A stretch of 64,000 bases of DNA from an uncultured Acidobacteriaceae bacterium (GCA_903842065.1 CAIMKZ010000005.1:1-64000), one strand, 5' to 3'; positions 36,591 through 44,440 are shown, numbered from the stretch's first letter. Notes: generated from the sequence alone by a model not told the origin. A program made the numbers and translations.

Positions 36591-36645
36591 CTTTTGTCCC
36601 CGGCAAAGCTGTTACTCAAAAGTTTAGACGCCCCCGGCGAGAAAA

Positions 36646-37815
36646 TCAGGACGCCGTGGCCACTTCTAATACGATGCGGGCCAGCCGCTCAATGGCTCCC
36701 AAATGCTCTTCGTCTGTCCGGACCGGGGAAGTCAGCGCCCTCCGGATGCCGGAAAGCTCCTCCATCATGGACTCTCGATCCGGCCCATCCGGTAGCAGTT
36801 TCCCAACCTCTCGCGCCACATTTTCAGCCGTAAACTCGTGCTGGATCAGCTCCGGAACCACACGCTTGCCCGCAATCAGGTTAGCCATGGCCACGTGCGG
36901 CACGTCCACCACCAGCCGGGCGATGGCGTAGCTCACCGGCGAGATCCGATAGACCACCACAAATGGCTTGCCCATCAGCGCCGCCTCCACCGTAGCCGTC
37001 CCGCTGGCCACAATCGAAGCGCGGGCGTGATGAAGTGCTGCGCGGGCGTCTTCAACAACGCGGACCGCAGACGCGCCTGCGATGAGACTGCGAACACGCT
37101 CGCGGCGCGCAGCGTCGAGGGTGTGCGCCAGCGGCAGCAAAAACTCATATCCCTCGCCAAGCAGCCGCGCCGCCTTGAGCATCTCCGGCAGATTCTTCTC
37201 AATCTCCGTGATACGGCTCCCGGGCAGCAATCCAATCCACTCCCGACCCGGCTCCAGCCCATTCTCCCGCGCAAACTCCTCGCGGGTGATCGTAGGCAAA
37301 GGCAGCTCCGCCAGCGGGTGCCCCACGAACTCCGCCTCTACCCCGCGCTCCCGGTAGTAGCTCTCCTCAAACGGAAAGATCACCACCATGCGCTTGACGT
37401 GCTTGCGCACCTGCTCGATGCGCCCCTTCTTCCACGCCCACAACTGCGGACTCACAAAGTAAATCACCGGAATCCCCAGCTCGTGGAACTCCTCCAGCAG
37501 CCGAAAGTGAAAATCCGGCAGGTCGATCAGCACCGCCACATCCGGCCGCCGCTCGCGGATCGACTGCCGCAGTTTACGGAACTCCCTGTAGATGCGTGGC
37601 AGATGCGAAACCACTTCGCTGAAGCCCATCACCGCCACATCTTCGGCGCGGACGATCCGCTCGAGGCCCGCCGCGGCCATCCGCTCTCCGCCCATGCCAA
37701 AGAACTCCGCCGCTTCGCCCCGGCCTGCAAGCGTGCGCAACAGGGCCTCGATCAGCTGCGATCCGTAGAACTCGCCGCTGGCCTCCCCGGCCGAGATAAA
37801 TAGCTTAAGCGCCAT
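36646..37815 (-). CDS. lpxB: Lipid-A-disaccharide synthase
   Basis: LpxB joins UDP-2,3-diacylglucosamine and lipid X to make the lipid A disaccharide at the inner membrane. The protein opens ALKLFISAGEASGEFYGSQL and continues FFGMGGERMAAAG, VAVLIDLPDFHFRL, YFVSPQLWAWKKGRIEQV, LLPGSRITEIEKNLP and ASGTATVEAALMGKPFVVVYR. All of these are family hallmarks. Length of 389 residues is normal. I start at 37815, because the family begins at that Met; an ATG at 37848 would add 11 residues not seen in the family. Its presence shows a lipid-A-bearing outer membrane. Other lpx genes are not in the window. Confidence 0.93.
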   Translation of the reverse strand: MALKLFISAGEASGEFYGSQLIEALLRTLAGRGEAAEFFGMGGERMAAAGLERIVRAEDVAVMGFSEVVSHLPRIYREFRKLRQSIRERRPDVAVLIDLPDFHFRLLEEFHELGIPVIYFVSPQLWAWKKGRIEQVRKHVKRMVVIFPFEESYYRERGVEAEFVGHPLAELPLPTITREEFARENGLEPGREWIGLLPGSRITEIEKNLPEMLKAARLLGEGYEFLLPLAHTLDAARRERVRSLIAGASAVRVVEDARAALHHARASIVASGTATVEAALMGKPFVVVYRISPVSYAIARLVVDVPHVAMANLIAGKRVVPELIQHEFTAENVAREVGKLLPDGPDRESMMEELSGIRRALTSPVRTDEEHLGAIERLARIVLEVATAS

Positions 37816-37889
37816 CCAAACTAACCACGCCTCCCGCCCTTTCATCATACTGTCGCGGCAGCGCGCGCACTATACTGGTCGAACAGACT

Positions 37890-38456
37890 ATGGACCACCT
37901 CTGGACTCCCTGGCGATACAGCTACGTAACCGGCGCCGACCCCGCTGCCAAGCGCGGAGTCCCCAGGTCGCTTGAAGCCTGGACCGGCGATCACGACTGC
38001 GTCTTCTGCAACATGGTGGCGTCGGCCGACTACGCCATCGCCAACGGCATGGACCGCGACACGGCCGAATCCGCCGCCGGAATCGTCTTGCGCGGGCAGC
38101 ACTGCTTCGTCTGTCTCAACGCATTCCCTTACACCTCAGGCCACGTCATGGTCGTGCCCTACGCCCATCTCGACCGGCTCGCCGCTCTTGAAACAGCCGC
38201 CGCACACGAGATGATCTCGCTCGCCCAGCGCATCGAACGGGCGCTCACCAGCCTCTACTCACCCGACGGCTTCAACTTCGGCATGAACATCGGCCAGGCT
38301 GCCGGCGCGGGAGTTGCCGGGCACATCCACATGCACGCCATGCCCCGCTGGGTGGGCGACACCAGCTTCATCTCCACCGTAGGCGAAACCCGCATCGTGC
38401 CAGAAGACCTCAAAACCACCTGGCGGCGCATGCGCAACGCCCTCGAATCCGCCTGA
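37890..38456 (+). CDS. HIT-family nucleotide hydrolase/phosphorylase-like protein
   Basis: The 188-residue protein ends its core with HIHMHAMPRW, the histidine-triad motif in which the middle His attacks a nucleoside phosphate. Upstream are CVFCNM, FVCLNAFPYTSGHVMVVPYAH and FNFGMNIGQAAGAGVAGH. The C-terminal extension (TTWRRMRNALES) resembles bacterial Ap4A-type HIT enzymes of about this length. It probably degrades dinucleoside polyphosphates or AMP-linked adducts in the cytoplasm. The gene precedes efp by 95 bases and may be cotranscribed. ATG at 37890 is the only sensible start. Confidence 0.88.
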   Translation: MDHLWTPWRYSYVTGADPAAKRGVPRSLEAWTGDHDCVFCNMVASADYAIANGMDRDTAESAAGIVLRGQHCFVCLNAFPYTSGHVMVVPYAHLDRLAALETAAAHEMISLAQRIERALTSLYSPDGFNFGMNIGQAAGAGVAGHIHMHAMPRWVGDTSFISTVGETRIVPEDLKTTWRRMRNALESA

Positions 38457-38551
38457 ACGGCTGCCCTTCCGGGGTAGAATCAATACAGGCCCACGAGCCC
38501 AATCTTCTCTCGCGCCAAGGGCGCGAAACCCCGCAAGGAGCAACCCCTTTT

Positions 38552-39112
38552 ATGGCGATTCCCGCCACGCAATTACGTCCGGGCATGATTATCAAGCACA
38601 ACGAGCAGCTGCACTCGGTCTTCAAGGTCGAGCACCGCACCCCCGGAAACCTCCGCGCCTTCATCCAGGCCAAGCTGCGCAACCTCAAGTCCGGCGGCAT
38701 GTTCGAGCACCGCTTCCGCTCCGCCGACTCCATCGAGAAGGTCATCGTCGACGAGGTCGAGATGGAGTTCCTCTACGCCGACGGCGACGACTACTACTTC
38801 ATGAACCCCGAGGACTTTGAGCAGATGGTGCTCAAGAGCGCCACTCTGGGCGATACCATCGAGTACCTGACGCCGAACCTCAAGATCCACATCAGCTACT
38901 ACGACGGCAACCCCGTCGGCGTCGATCTGCCCACCACCGTTGACCTGCTGGTGGTTGAGACCGAGCCAGGACTCAAGTCCGCCACGGCATCCAGCGTCAC
39001 CAAGCCGGCCAAGACCGAGACCGGCCTCGTCGTCCAGGTGCCGCCCTTCATCAACGAGGGAGAAAAGATCCGCGTGGATACGAGCGAAGGCACGTACATG
39101 AGCCGCGCATAG
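38552..39112 (+). CDS. efp: Elongation factor P
   Basis: EF-P binds between the P and E sites of the ribosome and relieves stalling at proline runs. The 186-residue protein has the three beta-barrel domains; the N-terminal KOW-like domain aligns easily (LRPGMIIKHNEQL, AKLRNLKSGGMFEHRF). The C-terminal signature VQVPPFINEGEKIRVDT is intact. At the tip loop, where E. coli has Lys34 (KPGKGQAF), this protein reads TPGNLRAF, so the residue is Asn33. The lysine and arginine modification systems (EpmA/B, EarP) therefore cannot act here in the known way. AAGGAG precedes the ATG. A rho-independent terminator follows. Confidence 0.93.
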   Translation: MAIPATQLRPGMIIKHNEQLHSVFKVEHRTPGNLRAFIQAKLRNLKSGGMFEHRFRSADSIEKVIVDEVEMEFLYADGDDYYFMNPEDFEQMVLKSATLGDTIEYLTPNLKIHISYYDGNPVGVDLPTTVDLLVVETEPGLKSATASSVTKPAKTETGLVVQVPPFINEGEKIRVDTSEGTYMSRA

Positions 39113-39135
39113 TCCAGCACCCATTCTGAAACACG

Positions 39136-39165
39136 AAAGCCCGCGCCGCCAGGCGCGGGCTTTTT
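39136..39165 (+). terminator. Rho-independent terminator of efp
   Basis: Stem GCCCGCGCC/GGCGCGGGC with loop GCCA, preceded by AAA and followed by TTTTT, 24 bases after the efp stop. Confidence 0.92.
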
Positions 39166-39208
39166 GCTGCGCTGATTCTGTTGTCTTTCCTCAATCCAAC
39201 TACAAATT

Positions 39209-39260
39209 CTGGGTGCCCCAGGTGCCTCGTCCGCCGCGGCAGAGGCACCTGGGAAAGATC
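39209..39260. repeat. Dispersed palindromic repeat, copy A
   Basis: CTGGGTGCCCCAGG opens the unit. A 12-bp stem pairs CCCAGGTGCCTC (39217-39228) with GAGGCACCTGGG (39242-39253), and GAAAGATC closes it. It shares the frame TGGGTGCCCC...GGG(A) with copies at 41.8, 41.9 and 59.3 kb, but the inner arms differ. Confidence 0.75.
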
Positions 39261-39297
39261 GAACCTCGCCTTGCCTCGTGCCAGCCCACTCAGAAAA

Positions 39298-39317
39298 GCG
39301 CTATACTTGTATAGCGC
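39298..39317. promoter_or_regulatory. Palindromic operator upstream of the RelBE-like module
   Basis: GCGCTATACTTGTATAGCGC is a near-perfect palindrome (9-bp arms around TT) that ends 17 bases before the antitoxin start and contains a TATACT -10-like hexamer. RelB/CopG-type antitoxins repress their own promoter through such sites. Confidence 0.65.
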
Positions 39318-39334
39318 CATTGAGGAGGCCCGCC

Positions 39335-39559
39335 ATGCTTGCCATTCGACTTCCTGAAGACATCGAAAAGCGCCTCGAGGCCCTCGCCAAGGCTACCGGC
39401 CGCACCAAAACCTACTACGCCCGCGAAGCGATCCTCGAACACATCCAGGATCTCGAAGATTACCACGAGGCAGAGAGGCGGCTCGCGGATATCAAGGCCG
39501 GGCGCAGCACCACGATCAAGCTTGAGGAGATCATGAAGCGCTATGGAATGGTCGATTGA
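39335..39559 (+). CDS. Ribbon-helix-helix antitoxin (RelB/CopG-like)
   Basis: The 74-residue protein starts MLAIRLPEDIEKRLEALAKA, a typical ribbon-helix-helix N-terminus for DNA binding (residues 1-45, with TGRTKTYYAREAILEHI). A C-terminal tail (EAERRLADIKAGRSTTIKLE) should wrap around the toxin. GAGGAGG precedes the ATG at 39335. An earlier ATG in frame lies before the operator palindrome and is not used in my view. The gene overlaps the toxin gene by 17 bases, the usual coupling in type II modules. Confidence 0.88.
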   Translation: MLAIRLPEDIEKRLEALAKATGRTKTYYAREAILEHIQDLEDYHEAERRLADIKAGRSTTIKLEEIMKRYGMVD

Positions 39560-39812
39560 GTTTGACCGCCGCGCGGATCGGGAACTGAGGGCGCTTGATG
39601 CAACGGTTGCGCGGCGGATTGCCAAGTTCTTGTTCGAGCGCGTGACCCATCTTGAGGACCCGAGGAGCATCGGAGAAGCTCTCCGGGGCCCCGAACTCGG
39701 CATGTTCTGGAAGTACCGCGTAGGCGACTACCGCATCATTGCAAGCATCGAGGATGAATCTATCCGCATCCTTGTGGTGTGCGTGGCTCACCGCCGCGAG
39801 GTCTATCGCTGA
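39543..39812 (+). CDS. RelE/ParE-family toxin
   Basis: The 89-residue product shows the RelE-type fold pattern: EWSIEFDRRADRELRALD at the start, RRIAKFLFERV, and the strand pair YRVGDYRIIASIED near the C-terminus, then VVCVAHRREVYR. RelE toxins cut mRNA in the ribosome; ParE relatives block gyrase. The basic and aromatic residues of the C-terminal strand (R, H, R, Y) fit the RelE branch better. It partners the ribbon-helix-helix antitoxin that overlaps it. Confidence 0.88.
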   Translation: MEWSIEFDRRADRELRALDATVARRIAKFLFERVTHLEDPRSIGEALRGPELGMFWKYRVGDYRIIASIEDESIRILVVCVAHRREVYR

Positions 39813-39845
39813 AGCCTATTCATTTCACAACGATAATTTCCCCTG

Positions 39846-40535
39846 CTACTTGTCGGGCCTGTTGGCTTGCTCGATCTCTCTGAGGCAACGGAGAGCGAGT
39901 TCGCCATCGATCTCTTTCAGCCGTTTCCGTGCCAAAGCAAGGCCTTTGGCACCCAATCCGCCTCCGCCGCTAGACCCGGCAAAGCCGCACGCCTTCTTTT
40001 GCGTTGCTACAGGGAGCGTACTGAGGGCTTCTAGAAACTTGTCGGGAGATTGTTCAACTACCTCTGCGAAAAAGCCACTCGTGCCTTCCGACCCGGCAGC
40101 GTTATAGCTGCCGATGCTGGTTTTGATCAGTAGCGCAAGAATTTCGGAGTGACCGTGCTTCCAAAGATAGATCAGATAGAAACCTGTCATGTCGTCGCAG
40201 CCATTCCGTATCTGCGGAAAGTTGCATCCCGCCATGACGTGCAGCAGGTAATCCCGATTTCGCTCGTAATCCTCATCGAGTGCGGCCAGCAAAAATGCAC
40301 CTTGTTGTGCCAACTCCTCATCGGAGGATTTTCTAGCTGACTGGAGTTTCTTGACGATACTGTCGCGTTGCGCGGGCTTTACACGAATCTCTTTGGGGAT
40401 GCTGCCGCCGGGAAGAAGCTGCTTCACTACATCTCGTTGAGACACTGCGGGCTTTGACTGTCCGAGAAGCAAGATAGAAGACAGCAAAAATACAACGATG
40501 CGGGATTCCATAGTGCAGAATTTCATCCCAATCAC
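39846..40535 (-). CDS. Secreted protein of unknown function
   Basis: I do not recognise this 229-residue protein. It starts with a hydrophobic stretch (SRIVVFLLSSILLLGQSKPA), probably a signal peptide. The mature part is mostly helical with a cysteine pair region (GCNFPQIRNGCDD) and a glycine-rich turn (GSSGGGGLGAKG). It lacks obvious repeats. The start could be ATG at 40535 or one of two Met codons just after. GC is somewhat lower than in the flanking core genes. It lies between the toxin gene and an MFS gene that reads away from it. Confidence 0.5.
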   Translation of the reverse strand: MIGMKFCTMESRIVVFLLSSILLLGQSKPAVSQRDVVKQLLPGGSIPKEIRVKPAQRDSIVKKLQSARKSSDEELAQQGAFLLAALDEDYERNRDYLLHVMAGCNFPQIRNGCDDMTGFYLIYLWKHGHSEILALLIKTSIGSYNAAGSEGTSGFFAEVVEQSPDKFLEALSTLPVATQKKACGFAGSSGGGGLGAKGLALARKRLKEIDGELALRCLREIEQANRPDK

Positions 40536-40641
40536 CTGTTCGGGGAACGTACTGCTCGCCCCATGTTACCGTGAAACCTGACCACACTCCAGCCAGGCAT
40601 CTCTCTCGAAAGCCCTCGCGTGTGGTTCCCTGGAAGGAAAC

Positions 40642-41838
40642 ATGCCCGGTACCGCTTCCAAACGAGCACTCCTCTGCACCGTCACCGCGCTCTTCTGGTT
40701 CGCGCAGTACGTCTATATTCCCTTCCTCACTCCCTATCTGCTCTCCCTCTCCATCACCGCCACGGTCACCGGAGTCATCATCGGCGCATACGGCGTCACG
40801 CAGATGCTGCTGCGCATCCCGCTCGGCCTCGCCCTCGACATTCACCGCCAGCACAAGCTCGTCATCATCGCCGGAGTTCTTCTTGCCGGGCTCTCCTCGC
40901 TCGGCATGCTGCTCTTTCCCTCGCCCGGAATGTTGATTCTGTCGAACGCGCTCTCCGGCGTCGCCTCCTCGGCGTGGATCTCCTTCGCCATCCTCTACAC
41001 CTCGTACTACGAGAGCAGTCAGAGCACCAAAGCCGTCGGCATCATCAACGTCTTCTTCCAGGGTGGAATCCTGCTGGCCTTTCTCGCCGGGGGCCTGCTC
41101 GTCTCCCGCTTCGGCATTCAGATGCTCTTCAAGGCCAGCTTCGCCGCGGGACTTCTCGGCGGCCTGCTCGCCCTCTTCATCCCCCACGAGAGCGCAACCC
41201 GAGGAACCAACGTCAACGTGACCGGCCTCATCAAGGTGATTCACGACCGCCGCGTCCTCACCTTTTCGTTGATGAGCGGCATGGCCTGGTTCGTCATCTT
41301 CGCCACGGTCTTTTCCTTCTCCACCAGCACCGCCAAGACCCTGGGCGCCAGCGGGCCGCAGTTGGGCATCTTCTCCATGCTCTACAGCATCGGAACCATC
41401 GCCGGAGCCTGGTTCATCTCCACCCGCGCCGGCCACGCTATGGGCGAGATGAAGCCGCTGATCGTGGGCTTCCTCATTCTGGCGTTGTACTGCGTCTCGA
41501 TCGGCTTTGCACCCAATCTCCATATCTTCTACACGGCGCAGTTGCTCTGCGGATTCGGCAAAGGCCTGCTGATGGCCTGCGGCATGGCCTTCGCCATCAA
41601 GCACGTCGATCCGGAGAAGCGGAGCACCGCCATGGGCTGCTACCAGTCCATCTACTGCATCGGCATCACCGGCGGGCCGGTCGTGATGGGACTGTTGATC
41701 GACCATGGCGGCAGAATGACGGCCTTTTGCTCAGTCGCAGTAATCGCCCTGCTCTGCGCCATCGCAATGTACTTCCTCTACCGCTCGGGATTTCTCTCAC
41801 CGGGTAACAACTCTGGGTACCCCAGGTCTCGATCCTGA
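40642..41838 (+). CDS. MFS transporter with C-terminus running into a repeat element
   Basis: The 398-residue, 12-helix protein is a drug/sugar-efflux-type major facilitator: TPYLLSLSITATVTGVIIGAYG, then LLRIPLGLALDIHRQHK after helix 2 (motif A-like), and a second half starting near residue 210. The substrate is unknown. GGAAGGAAAC precedes the ATG. The natural end seems to be around LYRSGFLSPGN; the last nine residues (NSGYPRSRS) and the TGA are read from a dispersed palindromic repeat at 41813-41850. This suggests that the repeat's insertion replaced the original stop. Confidence 0.85.
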   Translation: MPGTASKRALLCTVTALFWFAQYVYIPFLTPYLLSLSITATVTGVIIGAYGVTQMLLRIPLGLALDIHRQHKLVIIAGVLLAGLSSLGMLLFPSPGMLILSNALSGVASSAWISFAILYTSYYESSQSTKAVGIINVFFQGGILLAFLAGGLLVSRFGIQMLFKASFAAGLLGGLLALFIPHESATRGTNVNVTGLIKVIHDRRVLTFSLMSGMAWFVIFATVFSFSTSTAKTLGASGPQLGIFSMLYSIGTIAGAWFISTRAGHAMGEMKPLIVGFLILALYCVSIGFAPNLHIFYTAQLLCGFGKGLLMACGMAFAIKHVDPEKRSTAMGCYQSIYCIGITGGPVVMGLLIDHGGRMTAFCSVAVIALLCAIAMYFLYRSGFLSPGNNSGYPRSRS

Positions 41839-41850
41839 GACCTGGGAGAG
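41813..41850. repeat. Dispersed palindromic repeat, copy B
   Basis: CTGGGTACCCCAGG opens the unit. The stem pairs CCCAGGTCTC (41821-41830) with GAGACCTGGG (41837-41846) around loop GATCCT. The arms are the same as in copy D, 17.5 kb away. It overlaps the end of the MFS coding sequence and supplies its stop codon. Confidence 0.8.
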
Positions 41851-41888
41851 ATCCACTCTCAACCAGCCCATCTCAGCCACCCACAAAA

Positions 41889-41930
41889 ATGGGTGCCCCC
41901 GGTCCCTCGCCTTTGGGGACCGGGGAAAGA
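41889..41930. repeat. Dispersed palindromic repeat, copy C
   Basis: ATGGGTGCCCCCGGTCCC opens the unit; the stem pairs CCCCGGTCCC (41897-41906) with GGGACCGGGG (41916-41925), then AAAGA. The outer frame is as in the other copies but both arms have changed together, so pairing is kept. Confidence 0.75.
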
Positions 41931-42023
41931 ATGTCCTGCAGATCAGACCTTTCACCTGGCAGACACCTTGTACCGGTAGCGCTTTTTCTTTCACCTCCGC
42001 ACATCCGCTATTCTGGTTCCGCA

Positions 42024-42812
42024 ATGGCAAACACATCCGACTTCAATGGCAAGTGGGCGCTGGTGACCGGGGCAAGCTCCGGCATCGGCATGGAACTGGC
42101 ACGCGAACTGGCCCGCCGCGGCGCAAAACTGATCCTGACCGCCCGGCGCAGAGACCGGCTTGAGGCCTTCGCGGCCGAGCTGGCCGGGCAAGGAACCGAG
42201 ACCCTAATCCTCGCCGAAGACCTATGCGACCGGGAAGCGCCGCAACGGATCTTTGCGGCAACCGAGGGCGCTGGGATCGTGGTCGATATCCTGGTGAACA
42301 ACGCCGGCCTTGGCCGCTACGGCGAGTTCGTAAAGAACCCCATTGAGCAGGAGCTCGATCAGGTGCGAGTGAACTGCGAGGCAACCGTCCATCTTGCCCG
42401 GCTCTTCCTGCCCCGCATGGTCGAGCGGCGGCGCGGATGGATCCTGGTAACGGCCTCGACGGCCAGCTTTCAGCCGGTTCCGTATCTGGCTGTCTATGCG
42501 GCCACAAAAGTCTTCGACCGCTACTTCGCGCAGGCCATCGCCGAAGAGGTAGCGCGGTTCGGGGTGAAGGTAACGGCGCTCTGCCCGGGGCCGACCGAGA
42601 GCGAGTTCTTCGAGATCGCCAACGCCACCGCCTTCAAGCGCAAAGTGCAGCCAACCGCCGAGGTGGCACGCAAGGCAATCGACGCACTGGCCAAAGGCAA
42701 GCGCACGATCTTACCCAAACGCGACGGCCGGTTGACGGCGTTTCTGGTGCGCTTTCTCCCCGTCCGGCTGATTACCTGGTATGTGGACAAGCTGGGACGG
42801 CCGAAGGACTGA
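42024..42812 (+). CDS. Short-chain dehydrogenase/reductase
   Basis: The 262-residue protein is a classical SDR. It has the NAD(P)-binding ALVTGASSGIGMELA near residue 12, NNAGLGRYG, a catalytic Ser in VTASTASF and the YAATK motif (Y-x3-K), then CPGPTESEF. The basic residues after the first beta strand (TARRRDR) favour NADPH. Relatives with this C-terminus (LPVRLITWYVDKL) are annotated as DltE/YqjQ-like oxidoreductases of unknown substrate. I start at ATG 42024; upstream in-frame codons lie in repeat DNA. Confidence 0.88.
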   Translation: MANTSDFNGKWALVTGASSGIGMELARELARRGAKLILTARRRDRLEAFAAELAGQGTETLILAEDLCDREAPQRIFAATEGAGIVVDILVNNAGLGRYGEFVKNPIEQELDQVRVNCEATVHLARLFLPRMVERRRGWILVTASTASFQPVPYLAVYAATKVFDRYFAQAIAEEVARFGVKVTALCPGPTESEFFEIANATAFKRKVQPTAEVARKAIDALAKGKRTILPKRDGRLTAFLVRFLPVRLITWYVDKLGRPKD

Positions 42813-42824
42813 GCGGGAAGAACT

Positions 42825-42865
42825 GCCGACCCTGAATTTGTGATGCGTTCCCTGGCTAAAAGCGC
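42825..42865 (+). repeat. 41-nt direct repeat, left copy flanking HigBA
   Basis: Begins GCCGACCCTGAATTTGTGAT and ends GGCTAAAAGCGC. It matches 39 of 41 bases of 43572-43612 in the same orientation. The two copies bracket the toxin-antitoxin module. Confidence 0.85.
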
Positions 42866-42907
42866 ATCATAGCCGAACGAAGACGTCGGTATAAAAATGC
42901 CGGCGTC

Positions 42908-42936
42908 TGGACAACTGTAAACCATAGCGATATAGT
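42908..42936 (+). promoter_or_regulatory. Sigma-70-type promoter of higBA
   Basis: TGGACA (42908-42913), a 17-base spacer, and TATAGT (42931-42936). Transcription would begin about 7 bases after the -10 box, at or within a base or two of the higB ATG (42943), which has no Shine-Dalgarno. The transcript may therefore be leaderless. Confidence 0.6.
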
Positions 42937-42942
42937 TCATAC

Positions 42943-43221
42943 ATGATAAAGTCGTTCCGCCATGCCGGGTTGGAGAAGTTCTACAAAACCGGCAGCAAGG
43001 CCGGAATTCAGCCGCATCATGCCACGAAGCTGGAAGAGCAATTGACCCTGCTCAACCGCGCAAAGAGCGCGGACGACCTGGCGAAACCCGCATCGTGGAG
43101 ATTACACGCGCTCCAAGGCAAAGAGAAGCACTGGTCAATCTGGGTAAATGGAAACTGGCGCTTGACCTTTACTTTCGACGGCGAGGACGCCATCCTCGTG
43201 GACTATCGGGATTACCACTGA
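42943..43221 (+). CDS. higB: HigB-family toxin (RelE superfamily)
   Basis: The 92-residue protein has the host-inhibition-of-growth B pattern: MIKSFRHAGLEKFYKTGS, LTLLNRAKSADDL, then PASWRLHALQGKEKHWSIWVNGNWRLTF and DAILVDYRDYH. Such toxins are ribosome-dependent mRNA endonucleases; the Arg, Trp and C-terminal Tyr/His residues shape the active site. As usual for hig modules, the toxin gene precedes the antitoxin gene, here by 10 bases. A promoter ends immediately upstream. The module sits between 41-base direct repeats. Confidence 0.9.
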   Translation: MIKSFRHAGLEKFYKTGSKAGIQPHHATKLEEQLTLLNRAKSADDLAKPASWRLHALQGKEKHWSIWVNGNWRLTFTFDGEDAILVDYRDYH

Positions 43222-43231
43222 GAGGACTTTT

Positions 43232-43516
43232 ATGCCCACTGAAATGTTCAACCCGGCGCATCCTGGCCGCGTGCTGCGCGCCTATCTGGAAGGCATGAAT
43301 ATCACGCACGTGGCAAAGCACATCGGCGTATCGCGCGTAACGCTCTCCAAGGTGCTCAACTGCCGCGGAGGCATCTCGGCTGAAATGTCCATTCGACTCT
43401 CTGCCGCGCTGGGGACGCATCCGAGTTTATGGTTTGAAATGCAGAGCGATTACGATTTTGCCCAGGCGAGACGCAAGAAAATCCCGAAGATACCGCTTTT
43501 CAGCAAAGCCGCATAG
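43232..43516 (+). CDS. higA: HigA-family antitoxin (XRE)
   Basis: This 94-residue XRE-type protein starts FNPAHPGRVLRAYLEG, then NITHVAKHIGVSRVTLSKVLN, with GISAEMSIRLSAALGTHPSLW following, the standard HigA signature. It should bind and neutralise the upstream toxin and repress the shared promoter. GAGAGGA stands before the ATG. The C-terminal tail is short and basic. The gene ends 55 bases before the second 41-base direct repeat. Confidence 0.9.
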   Translation: MPTEMFNPAHPGRVLRAYLEGMNITHVAKHIGVSRVTLSKVLNCRGGISAEMSIRLSAALGTHPSLWFEMQSDYDFAQARRKKIPKIPLFSKAA

Positions 43517-43571
43517 GGAGCCGGCCACCGCCAGCCGGAAGCCGCTGCCCGCGCTTCTTGTCGTCCTTGCC

Positions 43572-43612
43572 GCCGACCCTGAATTTGTGATGCGTTCGTT
43601 GGCTAAAAGCGC
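43572..43612 (+). repeat. 41-nt direct repeat, right copy flanking HigBA
   Basis: Same unit as 42825-42865 with two base changes (in the GTTC[CC/GT]TGG part). Start-to-start distance is 747 bases, with exactly the toxin-antitoxin module between. Confidence 0.85.
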
Positions 43613-43764
43613 GTGACAGTTGCTCACCGAGGGGGATGAGAGTTGCCGTTTCTCCGGCCTTTGTTCGAAGCAGGACGGTCGCATACGTGGACCAAACTTC
43701 CCCATTGGCTACGATCCGACCGCAGAACCCATCTGAGGCTCGACTGAGCAATAATGACAGGCAT

Positions 43765-44238
43765 ATGAAAGTCCGTTCGCTCTTTTCATTCTCGGTGCTT
43801 TTTGCCTCAGCGTGGTTCGCGCAGGCTCAAGCTGCCAAACCTGTTGCTGGATGTGAATTGCTGAATCATCCATCGCGCTACAACGGCCAAATCGTGATCG
43901 TCGATGGCAATGACACATGGGGCTTCGAAAGAAGCGACATCACCTTCGCTTGTCCCGGAAGAATCGAGATTCAGGTTGCCTTGACCGCTGCCGATGAGAA
44001 GAAATATGGCTTCCGGACAGAACAGACGAGTGTTGATTCGATGTCACAGCTTCCACCCGGAGAGCACCCCGGCGACAACTTAACAACGCAAAAACTGTTT
44101 CAGGCCCGTGTGAAGGTGGTGGGCTTATTCAGATGCCACTATGATTTTCCGACTTGTAAGGGGGCTTCGCGAGACGATGGTTCAATCGTCGTGAAATCCA
44201 TCGTGTTTGAAACCCCAATAGCCGAGGCTTCGTTCTGA
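43765..44238 (+). CDS. Secreted protein of unknown function with C..L..P..G domain
   Basis: The 157-residue product begins with a signal peptide (MKVRSLFSFSVLFASAWFAQ). The mature part starts CELLNHPSRYNGQIVIVDG and contains FACPGRIEIQV and LFQARVKVVGLF. The pattern C-x-L-x2-P-x3-x-G-x3-V-x-[VI]-x-G also opens the secreted protein encoded at 51280. I infer a small beta-barrel (OB-like) domain shared by both. Four cysteines may form disulphides. No function is known to me. The ATG at 43765 is chosen because the signal peptide begins there. Confidence 0.6.
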   Translation: MKVRSLFSFSVLFASAWFAQAQAAKPVAGCELLNHPSRYNGQIVIVDGNDTWGFERSDITFACPGRIEIQVALTAADEKKYGFRTEQTSVDSMSQLPPGEHPGDNLTTQKLFQARVKVVGLFRCHYDFPTCKGASRDDGSIVVKSIVFETPIAEASF

Positions 44239-44278
44239 GCGAATGACCGCCTACTCGGACATAATGCAGCGGAGTCGC

Positions 44279-44361
44279 AGCGCCCCTACGGGGCGCTGGT
44301 TGTATGGGGTACGCTTTCCCCGGGTTTCACCCGGGGCTATTCTCGATCGTCCCTCCGGGAC
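44279..44361. repeat. Cluster of three GC-rich hairpins (REP-like)
   Basis: AGCGCCCC-TAC-GGGGCGCT (44279-44297), CCCCGGGT-TTC-ACCCGGGG (44318-44336) and GTCCC-TCC-GGGAC (44349-44361) follow each other. Together they form a composite extragenic palindromic unit with no coding signal. Confidence 0.7.
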
Positions 44362-44440
44362 TAAGTACCAACTACCCTCCGGGATGAAGAACCAATCTCG
44401 CGGTCGAGAGCTGGAGCAGCCACTGAGGGACGGGTTCTTT

